Part shown: piece by piece, positions 52,751 to 62,052 of the stretch
How the letters are laid out: each line of letters opens with the position of its first letter
Position numbering within the stretch: position 1 is the stretch's first letter
Assembly (NCBI RefSeq): GCF_000213255.1
Contig: NC_015520.1
Location: forward strand, 558,001 to 622,000
Reading direction: 5' to 3'
From: Mahella australiensis 50-1 BON
GTDB taxonomy: Bacteria; Bacillota; Clostridia; Mahellales; Mahellaceae
DNA length: 64,000 bases
The notes under the pieces: generated by a model
What the model saw: only the letters and a program-made list of their open reading frames with translations
What the model was told of the DNA's origin: nothing
Database searches by the model: none
Program-made: the position numbers and the translations under genes

Positions 52751-53077
52751 ATGAGCGAGATGGCAGATCGCGTACAGGAAGTAATAGACCGAAAGATAGC
52801 GGGCTCATATGCCCTACTGGAGGATTGGGCTGGTACGCTGGAAGGCTACGCAAAGGAGAATGCACCATGGACAGACCGGACGGCGAATGCGAGGCAAGGG
52901 CTGAATGGAGGCGTCGAGGTATACGACAACCATTTTGTGCTATATCTGGCGCATGGCGTTGAATACGGCATATGGCTCGAGATAGCCCATGGAGGCAACT
53001 ATGCAATAATCAGGCCGACGTTTGATGCCCATATGAGCCGCATACGCAATACTGTCCACGAATATTGGAGCGATTAA
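52751..53077 (+). CDS. HK97 gp10-like tail/neck protein
   Basis: This 108-residue protein has LEGYAKENAPWTDRTANARQGL and LYLAHGVEYGIWLEIAHGG, the pattern of HK97 gp10 family minor structural proteins. It starts one base after the previous stop codon (ctagcATG region). Confidence 0.78.
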   Translation: MSEMADRVQEVIDRKIAGSYALLEDWAGTLEGYAKENAPWTDRTANARQGLNGGVEVYDNHFVLYLAHGVEYGIWLEIAHGGNYAIIRPTFDAHMSRIRNTVHEYWSD

Positions 53078-53079
53078 AT

Positions 53080-53910
53080 ATGAGAGCAGCGATAAGACAA
53101 AAACTGATCAGTGATATACCCGATATCCAAGGCAGATGCTACGAGCCGCAAGCCGCAGGCGCAGATACGCAAAAGCCGTATCTGATAATAAGGCAGGGCG
53201 TGGATAGCGAGGACAGTTTGTGGACGGGATTCAGGCGCATTATTGAAGTATGGCCGTACGTGGCTAGAACAACGTTCCAAAAGGTAGACGATCTAGCAGA
53301 CAAGGTGGTAGAGTCTTTAGACAAGCAGCTTATAACCGATACGCAAGCAGGCGAAGCTTTTTCATGCCAATACCTTGGTACTGTCGGGCAGGACTATGTG
53401 GACGAGGACTGGGATGTTATCACAAGAGGCCTTCGTTTTGCAGTATTAGCATTGCAGCCTGTGGATATTGTGGACAGCACGCCGCCCGATCCTTATATTG
53501 AAACATTGGCCGCGTGGACTGGGAGCCAATATCCGGATTGGCATGTGTATAGACAGCTATGGCCGCTCGGATATGAGAAACCGGCTGTAATGTGGCGCAT
53601 ATCAAACGAACGATACGAAGCAGTCAATGCTCACAACAGCTGGCGGTATGCCGATATAGTCGGACATGTTGTCAGCGCTGCTCACGGAGAACAAAACGCA
53701 ATGGTGTTTGAGTTGGCAAAAGCATTACAGCTCGCAGTAAAAATATCCGGTGACGGCGGGCATTTAACCGTGTTGGACGTGCGCTCGGATTTGCGTGTAG
53801 ATGGATTCCGACAGGGGCAGATCAGGCTTACGTTACGAGGCATTGCAAAACCAGTTGAAGAAGCAGGAGTACTAATGCAAGAAGTTCAAACCAATGGACA
53901 GTGGAGGTGA
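53080..53910 (+). CDS. Tail terminator/completion protein, two-domain
   Basis: The first half of this 276-residue protein (IRQKLISDIPDIQGRCYEPQ, TQKPYLIIRQG) looks like a DUF3168/gp17-type tail completion domain. The second half (QYPDWHVYRQLWPLGYEKPA, then MWRISNE and VDGFRQGQIRLTLRG) looks like a second terminator-type domain, as in XkdJ/YqbJ-like proteins. It probably ends the tail tube at the neck. The fusion of two such domains is notable. Confidence 0.65.
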   Translation: MRAAIRQKLISDIPDIQGRCYEPQAAGADTQKPYLIIRQGVDSEDSLWTGFRRIIEVWPYVARTTFQKVDDLADKVVESLDKQLITDTQAGEAFSCQYLGTVGQDYVDEDWDVITRGLRFAVLALQPVDIVDSTPPDPYIETLAAWTGSQYPDWHVYRQLWPLGYEKPAVMWRISNERYEAVNAHNSWRYADIVGHVVSAAHGEQNAMVFELAKALQLAVKISGDGGHLTVLDVRSDLRVDGFRQGQIRLTLRGIAKPVEEAGVLMQEVQTNGQWR

Positions 53911-53914
53911 TTAT

Positions 53915-54142
53915 ATGGCTGATAAAAAAACAGCCGCTCAGGGGAACAGCGGAGAAGCGGTTCAAGAGAGCGTATATCCTAAAAACGTGCTTGTCGCAAG
54001 TGCCAAAGCCATATTTGGTGTTAACCCAGAGGTGGCGGCTGGCGCGCTATATGGCAATGCAAAAGACGAATTAACCAAAACGGAAGCACAAGAGGCAATA
54101 AATAAATTTTTGAAAAGTAAGCCAAAAGGAGGTAATAAATAA
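53915..54142 (+). CDS. Small tail-region protein
   Basis: This 75-residue protein starts at the ATG at 53915 after GGAGGTG. VYPKNVLVASAKAIFGVNPE and a C-terminal KTEAQEAINKFLKSK helix-and-basic tail look like the small YqxxK-type genes preceding sheath genes. It overlaps the sheath start by one base. Confidence 0.6.
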   Translation: MADKKTAAQGNSGEAVQESVYPKNVLVASAKAIFGVNPEVAAGALYGNAKDELTKTEAQEAINKFLKSKPKGGNK

Positions 54143-55593
54143 TGGCAGGTGGAACTTGGACTGCTAGCGAGCCGAAGGTAAGGCCGGGCTTTTATATCAA
54201 TTTTCAGGCAGCGGCCACAGCACAAATAGGCGGCGGGCCGCGTGGCATAGTAGTCATGCCGGTTAAGGCAAACTGGGGGCCTGTACGTCAGTTTGTTGAG
54301 ATAACAAACGAAAAGGAATTGGTTGACGCATACACGGCAAGCGCCGCTAACGGAGCTACAGCGTATACTGAAATACGGTTCGCGTTATTAGGTGCTCCAC
54401 GGAAAGTATTGGGGTACAGGTTGGCTGATGCATCGGCAGCCAAAGCGTCAATAACGCTCAAAGATACCGCCGCTACTCCGGCCAATGTACTGACGCTTAC
54501 CACAAAATATGAAACGGACAGACCTTTTAAAGTAACGGTCAGGGAGAATGTGGTAGACGCAAATAAATACGATATAGTTCTGCATGAAGATACTGTGTTA
54601 TTGTATGTGTTTACATTCGACAAAGGCGCATCTGTAGCCGATAATGCAGTGGCGGCAATAAACAATGATGCGGGTAACAAATGGATAACAGCCGCAAAAG
54701 TAGCGGCTGGTAATGGATCGCTAGCGCTGGTATCTTCGCAGCCCTTCGCTGGTGGCAACTCAGGCATATCTGGTATAACTAATACTGATTATACTAATGC
54801 CCTAACAGAGTTTGAGGGCATAACGTTTAACGTATTAACGCTTGACGGAATAAGCGATAGTTCATTGCAAGCATCTATCAAGGAATGGGTTGACAGGGTG
54901 CGTAACGACGGCAAGAAAGCATTAGCAGTCGTGGGCGGTTCTGCAGATGATGACCAAGACGTAGCTGCTGGGAATGCGCGGTCTGCCGGTTTCAATCATG
55001 AAGCTATAGTAAACGTGACCGTTGGCGGCATGCTTGACGGAATATCTTATTCCAGTGCTGAAATAGCTCCGTATATAGCTGGGTTAATTGCCGGACAGAA
55101 GCTAAATGAAAGCATAACCTACCATGTAACGCCATTTGAAGACGTTACAAAGAAACTTACCAACAGCGAGGTTATAGCGTCACTCCAAGCGGGGTCGCTT
55201 GTATTAGTCAACGACGGTGAGAAAGTTATAATTGAGCAAGGTATAAACACGCTGACGTCGTTAAGCGAAGATCAGAATAACCAGTGGAAGAAAATCAGAG
55301 CCATCCGCGTAATGGATGCTATCAATGATGATCTGCTCAAGGCTGCACGCGACAGCTATATCGGCAAGGTAACCAATAATGATGACGGTAAAGTGGCGTT
55401 GATTTCCGCATGCAAGCAATACATGGAGAAATTAGCGGCGGACGATGTTATTATGCCGGACTTTACAGTGCAGATAGACCCGCAGTATCATGGAGAACCT
55501 CCAATAGCGGCGCCGGATGAGGTATATCTGTATTGGGAAGCGGCTATAACGGACAGCATGGAGAAAATCTACTCCACGTTTATTGTTAGGTAA
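54142..55593 (+). CDS. Contractile tail sheath protein (XkdK-like)
   Basis: This 483-residue protein has the sheath N-terminus (RPGFYINFQAAATAQIGGGP, then RGIVVMPVKANWGP), an inserted variable domain around 90-200, and the conserved C-terminal region (SLVLVNDGEKVIIEQGINTL, KIRAIRVMDAINDDLLKAAR). It shows that the phage, or phage-tail particle, is a myovirus of the PBSX type. Confidence 0.93.
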   Translation: MAGGTWTASEPKVRPGFYINFQAAATAQIGGGPRGIVVMPVKANWGPVRQFVEITNEKELVDAYTASAANGATAYTEIRFALLGAPRKVLGYRLADASAAKASITLKDTAATPANVLTLTTKYETDRPFKVTVRENVVDANKYDIVLHEDTVLLYVFTFDKGASVADNAVAAINNDAGNKWITAAKVAAGNGSLALVSSQPFAGGNSGISGITNTDYTNALTEFEGITFNVLTLDGISDSSLQASIKEWVDRVRNDGKKALAVVGGSADDDQDVAAGNARSAGFNHEAIVNVTVGGMLDGISYSSAEIAPYIAGLIAGQKLNESITYHVTPFEDVTKKLTNSEVIASLQAGSLVLVNDGEKVIIEQGINTLTSLSEDQNNQWKKIRAIRVMDAINDDLLKAARDSYIGKVTNNDDGKVALISACKQYMEKLAADDVIMPDFTVQIDPQYHGEPPIAAPDEVYLYWEAAITDSMEKIYSTFIVR

Positions 55594-55606
55594 GGAGGCG
55601 TAACAA

Positions 55607-56026
55607 ATGGCATATCTCGAACCAGATAGAACGATATTAGGCAGCTATGGCGAGGTGTATATTGACGGCGAGTTGTTCGCGAATTTCAATCATCTTGAAG
55701 CAACCGACAACTACAACTTAATCACATTTAATGTGGCTGGCAAGGTCAGAACGCAGCATAAAACCGGGCCGATTGAAGGCACGGGAACGTTAAGCGGTTT
55801 TAAGGTAACCAGCCGGATGCTGCAGATGCCTCATAACTCCAGGTTTGAAATCATATCGAAGCTGGCAGACCCTGAGGCGTACGGATACGAACGTGTCCGG
55901 TTCCGCTCGTGCAGGGTAAGTCAGAGACAATGGGCTAATTGGACATCAGGAGAGCAGGTAACCGAAGAGGTGCAGTTTGTATATGATGATGACCCGGAAC
56001 TGCTTGACCCAATAGTAGAGGTGTAA
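55607..56026 (+). CDS. Tail tube protein (XkdM-like)
   Basis: This 139-residue beta-barrel protein directly follows the sheath gene: GSYGEVYIDGELFANFNHLE, GPIEGTGTLSGFKVTS and VTEEVQFVYDD match XkdM/YqbM tube proteins. AAGGAGG precedes the ATG. Confidence 0.9.
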   Translation: MAYLEPDRTILGSYGEVYIDGELFANFNHLEATDNYNLITFNVAGKVRTQHKTGPIEGTGTLSGFKVTSRMLQMPHNSRFEIISKLADPEAYGYERVRFRSCRVSQRQWANWTSGEQVTEEVQFVYDDDPELLDPIVEV

Positions 56027-56029
56027 CGT

Positions 56030-56455
56030 ATGGGATACGAAGACATGACGGATGCACAGATATTAGAAAAACTGCTTAACGCCGACGAAGCGCCTATCCC
56101 GCAAAGGACTGTTTTTATAAAGCGGTTAGGCATTCCGGTTGTGTTGCAAGGCATATCCGAAAAGCAGTTGGCAGCGCTCCGAAATAAATACACGTACACT
56201 ATAAGAGGCAAAAGAGGCGGGCCGGATACAAAAGAATTCGACAGTGAGAATTTTGCGTTAGCGCTTATAGCGGCATGCGCAGCTAAACCGAATTTCAAGG
56301 ATGAAGCGCTGCTAAACAAGTACAAGGCAAGCGGGCCTGAAGAAGTATTGAAAAACATATTCCTCCCAGGCGAACTGGATCAGTTGTCGAACATCGTATA
56401 TGAGTTGTGCGGGTTCGACGAAGGCGTCGAGGAAATCGAAGAAATAAAAAACTAA
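56030..56455 (+). CDS. Tail assembly chaperone, short form (XkdN-like)
   Basis: This 141-residue protein matches the XkdN-type chaperone (MTDAQILEKLLNADE, VFIKRLGIPVVLQGISEKQL, LPGEL-like FLPGELDQLSNIVYELCGF). Its last codons are ATA AAA AAC TAA, holding the slippery heptamer A AAA AAC at 56446-56452. A -1 shift there joins the downstream frame, giving a longer form. Confidence 0.85.
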   Translation: MGYEDMTDAQILEKLLNADEAPIPQRTVFIKRLGIPVVLQGISEKQLAALRNKYTYTIRGKRGGPDTKEFDSENFALALIAACAAKPNFKDEALLNKYKASGPEEVLKNIFLPGELDQLSNIVYELCGFDEGVEEIEEIKN

Positions 56456-56631
56456 TCAAAGAGCGTCCAAAGTTGGCCCTAATTCACCAGATATTCCAGC
56501 GTACCGGGATAACACCGGATGAATTCTGGGGCAAGCCGGACGGCGCTCGCAAATTTATGTTGGCTAGTATGATGCTGCAAATCGAATCGGAAGAAAAGCA
56601 GATGAAGGAGGCGGGCAAGAGTGGCAGATAG
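56030..56631 (+). CDS. Tail assembly chaperone, -1 frameshift long form
   Basis: After the slip at 56446-56452 reading continues as LIKERPKLALIHQIF and TPDEFWGKPDGARKFMLASM to the TAG at 56629, adding about 59 residues. The downstream frame has no usable start of its own, and its only in-frame methionine precedes an Arg-rich artefact. The pair corresponds to gpG/gpGT of lambda and XkdN/O of PBSX-like phages. Confidence 0.78.
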
Positions 56632-59600
56632 TGAATTGTACAGGGAAGAAATAGTAATAGATGTACAAGATGGGACAGCGGTATCAAACGTAAACAAGTT
56701 TGAGCAGAAGTTTAAGCAGTCGATAAATCGCATGGACAAAATGGCACAGGGGCTTGGCAACAAAAAGATAGAACCAATGATACAGGTGCGCGATAAATTA
56801 ACCGCCAGCGCTGTAAAGGCCGACAGGCTCATCAAGAAACTGGATGCCGCTCATGCCTCCCCCGTTATAGCTGCCCAAGACAGGGTTACGAACGTTGTAA
56901 CGCGAGTTAATGCCATGATTGACGCTATAAACCGCAAAGATGCGAAAGTAGTGGCTGAAATGAAGGGGCCGCTTGCCGATGAGCTTGTACGTGCTAAAAA
57001 GGCAGTAGCAGATCTGGGCGATGCCAAAGCCGGTCCTGTAGCAGATCTTAAAGGCGAGCTGTTCTCTCAGCTGTCAAGGGCTCAAAGCATGATGCGCAAC
57101 GTTGACAGAATGACCGTCAGACCTAAGGTGCGGATATGGGATATGGCGACGAGCAGTATAAGATATATAGACAGAGGCTTAAGGTCGCTAAGTTCTAAGG
57201 CTTGGAGCATAACGGTAAGAGTTGCAGGCGGTGCTCTGAATACTGTTAAGAATATGCTCGGCTCGGTGGGGCGCCTTATCACATCGCCACTTGCTATGCT
57301 CGGAGTTGGTGCCGGCGCTGCCGGTGCGATTGCAGGTGGAATCGTAAAACCGCTGGGGCTAGCAGGTGACATGGAGCAGACCCGTATAGCTTTCGATACC
57401 ATGCTCGGCAGTGCAGAAAAAGCACAGAGTTTCTTGAAAGAGATGCAGGATTTTGCAGCTAAGACGCCGTTTGAATTCCCTGAATTGCAGGAGAATGCAA
57501 AGCTAATGCTGGCTTTTGGGTTCAGCACCAAAAGGATAATGCCGATGCTTGAAACTGTAGGCGATACGGCTGCAGGGCTTGGGGCAGGCAGCGAAGGCAT
57601 ACAAAGAATGACCAGGGCTCTTGGCCAAATGCAGGCGAAAGGCCGCGTTCAGACCGAAGAGCTGATGCAGCTGCAAGAGCTTGGAGTGCCTGTAAACGAG
57701 ATATTGCAAGAAGAACTAGGGCTGACCAGCGAACAGATAGCGAATATCGGTAAGGAAGGTGTAGCATCCGGCAAAGTAATTGATGCTGTGCTACGCGGTA
57801 TGGATAAACGTTTCGGCGGCTTAATGGATAAGCAGTCAAGGTCCCTCAAGGGGCTTTGGTCTACAATAAAAGATACGTTCAATATGAATGTGTTGCTAAA
57901 ATGGGGCGACGGCATACGGAGAGCTGTGGAGCCTCGGCTGCAAAGCTTAGTGGATTGGTTCGGCAAGAATGAAAAGAAAATAGAAGAATGGGGCAACAAG
58001 CTGGAGAAAATAGCCGGAGAAGCTAGCGAATGGGTACTGAAGAAACTGGAAAGTACGTTCAAGTGGCTTGATACAAACTTCTTTAGCAATGAAGATTTTA
58101 TGAAGTTAGACTTTAAAGGCAAGGTAACATTTGTATGGGATACGATAAAAGGCGAGTTCGACAGCTGGTATGAGACTAATGGCAAGGGGCTGATTACAGA
58201 ATGGGGCGGAAAGCTTGGCAGTGGTTTGGGGTCTGCTATGGGCGCCGCGTTAATGACATTTGCCGGAGTACAAAAAGTAGACACTGGCGAGATGCTGCAT
58301 ACGCCCATGTCTAATCCAGAAGTAAATACTAATCCGTTTGTCGAGGCAGGGACCACAGCAGCAGAATCGTTCATTAAAGGTTTTACCGATAATTTTGATT
58401 TCGGGGCTATACTAAAAGAGCTGATAAATAAAAATTTACAGGTCGTTAAAGAACCATCGTGGGAGAATTTCGCAGGCGCCGTCATACGAGATACCATAAT
58501 AGGCGTAATTCTTAATAAGCTTGGCGTATTCAAGTTTTTTGGATGGATATTTAAACATGTCCCTAAAAAGGCAGCAGCAAACGTAGGCAAGAGTATTGCA
58601 ACAGCCGGGAAGAGCGCAACTGCAGGCGGTACAGCAGCGGCAGGGGGAGCGGCGGCAGGTTTAGGCGGACTATTCAAAAACTACACAGCAGCGTACCAGC
58701 TTGCTAGGGGGACAGGCGCTGGACCGATATCTTCGATATTTAAAAGTTTTGGAATAATGAAAGAGACTGCACCGGCAGCAGCCGCCGGCTTTAACGTCAG
58801 CAATTTGCTTAAAGGGCTGGATATACCAATGTTAGCATTGGGATTGTCGGAACTGGTGAGCAGGTATACAGAGCATAGGTTATCAACTAAAACACCACAA
58901 ACAATGGGGTTCCTTGATAAAGCGCTTTCGTGGATAACAGGCATAACACAGCAGAATGCAGCAGAGAAAGCAGCAGCGCGAGAGCTGCCCGACAAGGGAG
59001 CTAGTATAGGAGAACAAAGATTAGAATACCGGCAGCAGTTCGAGCAATGGGCTAGCTTAATGGGGTATGGAAAAGGCAGAACCCCAAGCGGCAAATTCAT
59101 CTGGAACCCGTGGTCTAGCGAATTCGACGTAGCGCAGGCGAGAAATCTAGGCAATTGGAGCGAAGATATAGTAAAACAATTTGAATCACAGGCAGGGATA
59201 AAATGGCCGGTAGTTGACGCAGTAAAAGATTATAGCAAACAAGCGCAAGTGGCAAAAGCGGACACCGACAAGATGAATAATCAAATGCAGCGCTTATACG
59301 GCGTATCAACCGAATTGGCAGGCGGATATGGTAAAGTGGGAGAATCTGCAACAGTTTCTTCCGATCTCGCTAAAAGCGGCATGGACAGTATGGCAAGCGC
59401 TGTAAACGATACGATGAATAATGTTGTAAATATTGCAGATATTACAGCTGCCAGGCTTACTGACCCATCATTTGCTGCTGGATACAATCTTGGGAGCGGC
59501 GTAACGAGCGGAGTGTATGCGGCATACAGTCAATCTAGTCCAATAGTGCGTTGGATTTTGAACACTATTGCAGGTGGAAGGAACATAACGGCGAAAGTGG

Positions 59601-59998
59601 CCGAGATCAGCCGAATGAATATTCAAACTAGCCGACTGTATGGAATACCGGGGCACGCGACGGGTGCCATAACAACCAAGCCACATTTGGCTATGGTATC
59701 CGAAGAAGGACCGGAAGCAATAATACCGTTGTCCAGGGCTCGCAGAAACAGAGGGTTAAAGCTTTGGCAGGAAACCGGCAGGCATCTTGGCGTTGAGGGA
59801 TATGCCGAAGGCGGATATACATCAGTACCCGTAGCAGCTACAACAAACCAATCTGGCTCGGTGGTAAATATATATATGAATGGGCTAATCGGAACAGTTA
59901 GCGTCAACGGTATTGGAGACATACAAAAAGTAGCAAGCATGGCAGCCGACGCAGTTGCGCAGCAGCTAACGGAAGTTTTAGAGAATAAAGCTTCTTAA
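56621..59998 (+). CDS. Tail tape measure protein
   Basis: This 1125-residue protein starts with GTG overlapping the chaperone. It has a long helical N-terminus with repeated V.D..TA/RV..L elements, a hydrophobic segment near 210-245, and a tape-measure core (IAFDTMLGSAEKAQSFLKEM, QNEELG-like LMQLQELGVPVNEIL). A Gly/Ala-rich hydrophobic patch lies at about 640-700, and the C-terminus with EGPEAIIPLSRARR is a common tape-measure ending. Length sets tail length. It is intact. Confidence 0.92.
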   Translation: MADSELYREEIVIDVQDGTAVSNVNKFEQKFKQSINRMDKMAQGLGNKKIEPMIQVRDKLTASAVKADRLIKKLDAAHASPVIAAQDRVTNVVTRVNAMIDAINRKDAKVVAEMKGPLADELVRAKKAVADLGDAKAGPVADLKGELFSQLSRAQSMMRNVDRMTVRPKVRIWDMATSSIRYIDRGLRSLSSKAWSITVRVAGGALNTVKNMLGSVGRLITSPLAMLGVGAGAAGAIAGGIVKPLGLAGDMEQTRIAFDTMLGSAEKAQSFLKEMQDFAAKTPFEFPELQENAKLMLAFGFSTKRIMPMLETVGDTAAGLGAGSEGIQRMTRALGQMQAKGRVQTEELMQLQELGVPVNEILQEELGLTSEQIANIGKEGVASGKVIDAVLRGMDKRFGGLMDKQSRSLKGLWSTIKDTFNMNVLLKWGDGIRRAVEPRLQSLVDWFGKNEKKIEEWGNKLEKIAGEASEWVLKKLESTFKWLDTNFFSNEDFMKLDFKGKVTFVWDTIKGEFDSWYETNGKGLITEWGGKLGSGLGSAMGAALMTFAGVQKVDTGEMLHTPMSNPEVNTNPFVEAGTTAAESFIKGFTDNFDFGAILKELINKNLQVVKEPSWENFAGAVIRDTIIGVILNKLGVFKFFGWIFKHVPKKAAANVGKSIATAGKSATAGGTAAAGGAAAGLGGLFKNYTAAYQLARGTGAGPISSIFKSFGIMKETAPAAAAGFNVSNLLKGLDIPMLALGLSELVSRYTEHRLSTKTPQTMGFLDKALSWITGITQQNAAEKAAARELPDKGASIGEQRLEYRQQFEQWASLMGYGKGRTPSGKFIWNPWSSEFDVAQARNLGNWSEDIVKQFESQAGIKWPVVDAVKDYSKQAQVAKADTDKMNNQMQRLYGVSTELAGGYGKVGESATVSSDLAKSGMDSMASAVNDTMNNVVNIADITAARLTDPSFAAGYNLGSGVTSGVYAAYSQSSPIVRWILNTIAGGRNITAKVAEISRMNIQTSRLYGIPGHATGAITTKPHLAMVSEEGPEAIIPLSRARRNRGLKLWQETGRHLGVEGYAEGGYTSVPVAATTNQSGSVVNIYMNGLIGTVSVNGIGDIQKVASMAADAVAQQLTEVLENKAS

Positions 59999-60003
59999 TG
60001 TTA

Positions 60004-60034
60004 TTGTTTTTCACCTCTGATATGATATTATAAT
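60004..60034 (+). promoter_or_regulatory. Possible separate promoter for the 60069 gene
   Basis: TATAAT at 60029-60034 is preceded by TTGTTT at 60004 (spacing 19). This AT-rich spot right after the tape measure gene would let the next gene be expressed in the lysogen. Confidence 0.4.
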
Positions 60035-60068
60035 AGCAAATAATTCTTTATATCGGAGGTTGAATAAA

Positions 60069-61346
60069 ATGGATGAGTTACAACAACCAGTACCTGAAGA
60101 TTCTATTAAACCTAAAAAAGACCACGCTATGCTATCGTTAATCTTAGGCTTAATAGGTATTATAGCATGGATAATTCCGATAATCGGGTTCCCTGTAACA
60201 ATTATAGGCCTAATTTGCGGAGTAAACAGCCTTAAAGGCAATAGAAGGGGCATCGCGCTTGCTGGCACGATATTATCTGTGATTTTCTTATTAGCTACGA
60301 CTGTTAACTCAGTTTCAGGCGCATACCAAGGAGCGACAGGGCAGTTAGAGCAAACGCCGGTGTGGCATATGCTCGACCTTAATTTTGAAACCAATGGGAA
60401 CGTTGCCACAGCCGTAGAGCTGCTCAAGAACATGACAGCGGAACAATTACGGCAGGATGCTATTACTGTTGATTCTGGATTGGCTACGAAAGAACTGTTG
60501 AAATATTATGGGAAAGTCTTAAAATTTAGCGGCACGGTTGCGGTTGTCCAAGATTACTCGCCTGGCAGCCGTGCTGCAGCCTTTTTTAATGAAGGCGATC
60601 AATGCGGCGAAATTGTATTTCATTCTGATGATGCAGCGAAGGCTCCCATCAGTTACATACACTTAAATAATATAGGCGATCTGACAGCTGGCGAATATGT
60701 AACTGTGTACGGTTTTGCTGTAGGCCATCTTAATGTAGAAAATGAGCTAGGAGGGGAGACGACTCAATTGGTCGTAATAGGGAAGGCTTTTGACAAACAA
60801 GCCAATCCTTCACCAGCTCAAGAACAAAGTTCGGGAGAAAACGAACAAGCAGTTTCGCAGCCTGATCAAGAAACTGAAAGCAACGAAGAAAATATATATA
60901 TTCCTGGTCTTATGTCTGGCGATATTAAGGTTAACCTGGAACAAACATGGGGACTTCAATTTACAGGCCCAAAAATAGGGGAAGAATTTGCGCAAGATAA
61001 CGGTGAAGCATTAGATCCTGATACAGGGGCAATTTTGACATGTACCATATTTGAGGATTCGCCATTGAATATCAAATGGGTTGATTTCATGATTGACGCT
61101 TCTCCTGTCATCGGATTAATCGATGCAGACACTATAAATTCTTTAGCCGAGGGATACTTTGGGTATTGTGCCACCATCCCTTATGATGGTGCGGATCCGG
61201 AAAAGGCCAAGCAATGGGTTGAAGACAACGCAAAAAAGGCAATTAAGCCCGGCACTGTGTTATCGACACAGATTGGATCAGCGAGCTTTGAGATGTTTGG
61301 AACAGAGTATATGCGTACTTTGCGGATTAAGCCTTTTACGGAATAA
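60069..61346 (+). CDS. Membrane protein moron inserted in the tail operon
   Basis: This 425-residue protein has two N-terminal membrane helices (about residues 22-48 and 56-85) of the DUF4190 type (LGLIGIIAWIIPIIGFP, LKGNRRGIALAG). An extracytoplasmic OB-like domain follows (about 135-235: YYGKVLKFSGTVAVVQDY...GEIVFHSDD...GEYVTVYGFAVG). A Gln/Glu-rich linker at about 240-275 leads to a second domain. It is unrelated to tail proteins, is flanked by 60-70-base gaps, and has its own ribosome site (GGAGG, nine bases before ATG 60069). It is likely a lysogenic conversion gene. Confidence 0.7.
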   Translation: MDELQQPVPEDSIKPKKDHAMLSLILGLIGIIAWIIPIIGFPVTIIGLICGVNSLKGNRRGIALAGTILSVIFLLATTVNSVSGAYQGATGQLEQTPVWHMLDLNFETNGNVATAVELLKNMTAEQLRQDAITVDSGLATKELLKYYGKVLKFSGTVAVVQDYSPGSRAAAFFNEGDQCGEIVFHSDDAAKAPISYIHLNNIGDLTAGEYVTVYGFAVGHLNVENELGGETTQLVVIGKAFDKQANPSPAQEQSSGENEQAVSQPDQETESNEENIYIPGLMSGDIKVNLEQTWGLQFTGPKIGEEFAQDNGEALDPDTGAILTCTIFEDSPLNIKWVDFMIDASPVIGLIDADTINSLAEGYFGYCATIPYDGADPEKAKQWVEDNAKKAIKPGTVLSTQIGSASFEMFGTEYMRTLRIKPFTE

Positions 61347-61416
61347 CATCTTTAATAAACGAATTTTGCAGTTTGTTTAATTTTTTACAAAGCTTTAATT
61401 TTAGGCAGGTGGTTTT

Positions 61417-62052
61417 ATGGATTTTTACTTAATTAACACCGCTAACAATGAAACATTCCGTTTTCCGGTTAACCCGGAAGAGATGCAGGTGCAAAGCGAA
61501 AAAGACATAGAAACGGTAGAGATATATCAGCTAGGCGAAATAGATTTCCCACAAGGTGAAAAGAGAACGAACATATCGTTCTCTTCTTTTTTGCCTTTGC
61601 AATATGATACTTATTGCCAGTATACAAACGTACCTAAACCAGTTGAAGCTATAAACAAACTGGATGCATGGCGCAAAGCTGGGAAACCGTTGCGGCTGTT
61701 AATAACCGATACACCTATAAATACGCTGGTAATCATATCAACGTTGAGTTGGAGCACAAAAGGTGGAGAAGTCGGGGACATATACTTTGACATTGCGTTT
61801 AGGTCGTGGCAGGATGTTAAGGTGCGTACCGTTGCAATCTCCAAAGCACCAGCTAAAAAGAGGCCGGATACAAAGCCAGTTCCTAAGATATACGTCGTAA
61901 AATCAGGCGATAGCTTATGGAAGATCGCAAAGACACAGCTTGGCAGTGGCAGCAAGTGGACTGCTATATATAACATACCCGAGAACAAAAAGACCATCGG
62001 GTCAAACCCGAATCGTATTTATCCTGGGCAAAGGCTGGTAATGCCGGCATGA
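61417..62052 (+). CDS. LysM-domain baseplate/tail protein (XkdP-like)
   Basis: The N-terminal domain of this 211-residue protein (FRFPVNPEEMQVQSEKDIET, YQLGEIDFPQGEKR) is typical of XkdP. The C-terminus is a LysM motif (IYVVKSGDSLWKIAKTQLGS, then NPNRIYPGQRLVMP) that binds peptidoglycan or anchors within the baseplate. It overlaps the next gene by four bases. Confidence 0.9.
   Translation: MDFYLINTANNETFRFPVNPEEMQVQSEKDIETVEIYQLGEIDFPQGEKRTNISFSSFLPLQYDTYCQYTNVPKPVEAINKLDAWRKAGKPLRLLITDTPINTLVIISTLSWSTKGGEVGDIYFDIAFRSWQDVKVRTVAISKAPAKKRPDTKPVPKIYVVKSGDSLWKIAKTQLGSGSKWTAIYNIPENKKTIGSNPNRIYPGQRLVMPA

Noticed and set aside
56407..56445. Independent start for the second tail chaperone frame
   Set aside because: It encodes an Arg-rich artefact opposite conserved chaperone codons; the A AAA AAC slip explains expression better.
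57649..58677. 342-codon open frame on the minus strand inside the tape measure gene
   Set aside because: It mirrors the codon pattern of an unmistakable tape measure protein, has no ribosome binding site and shows no family motif.
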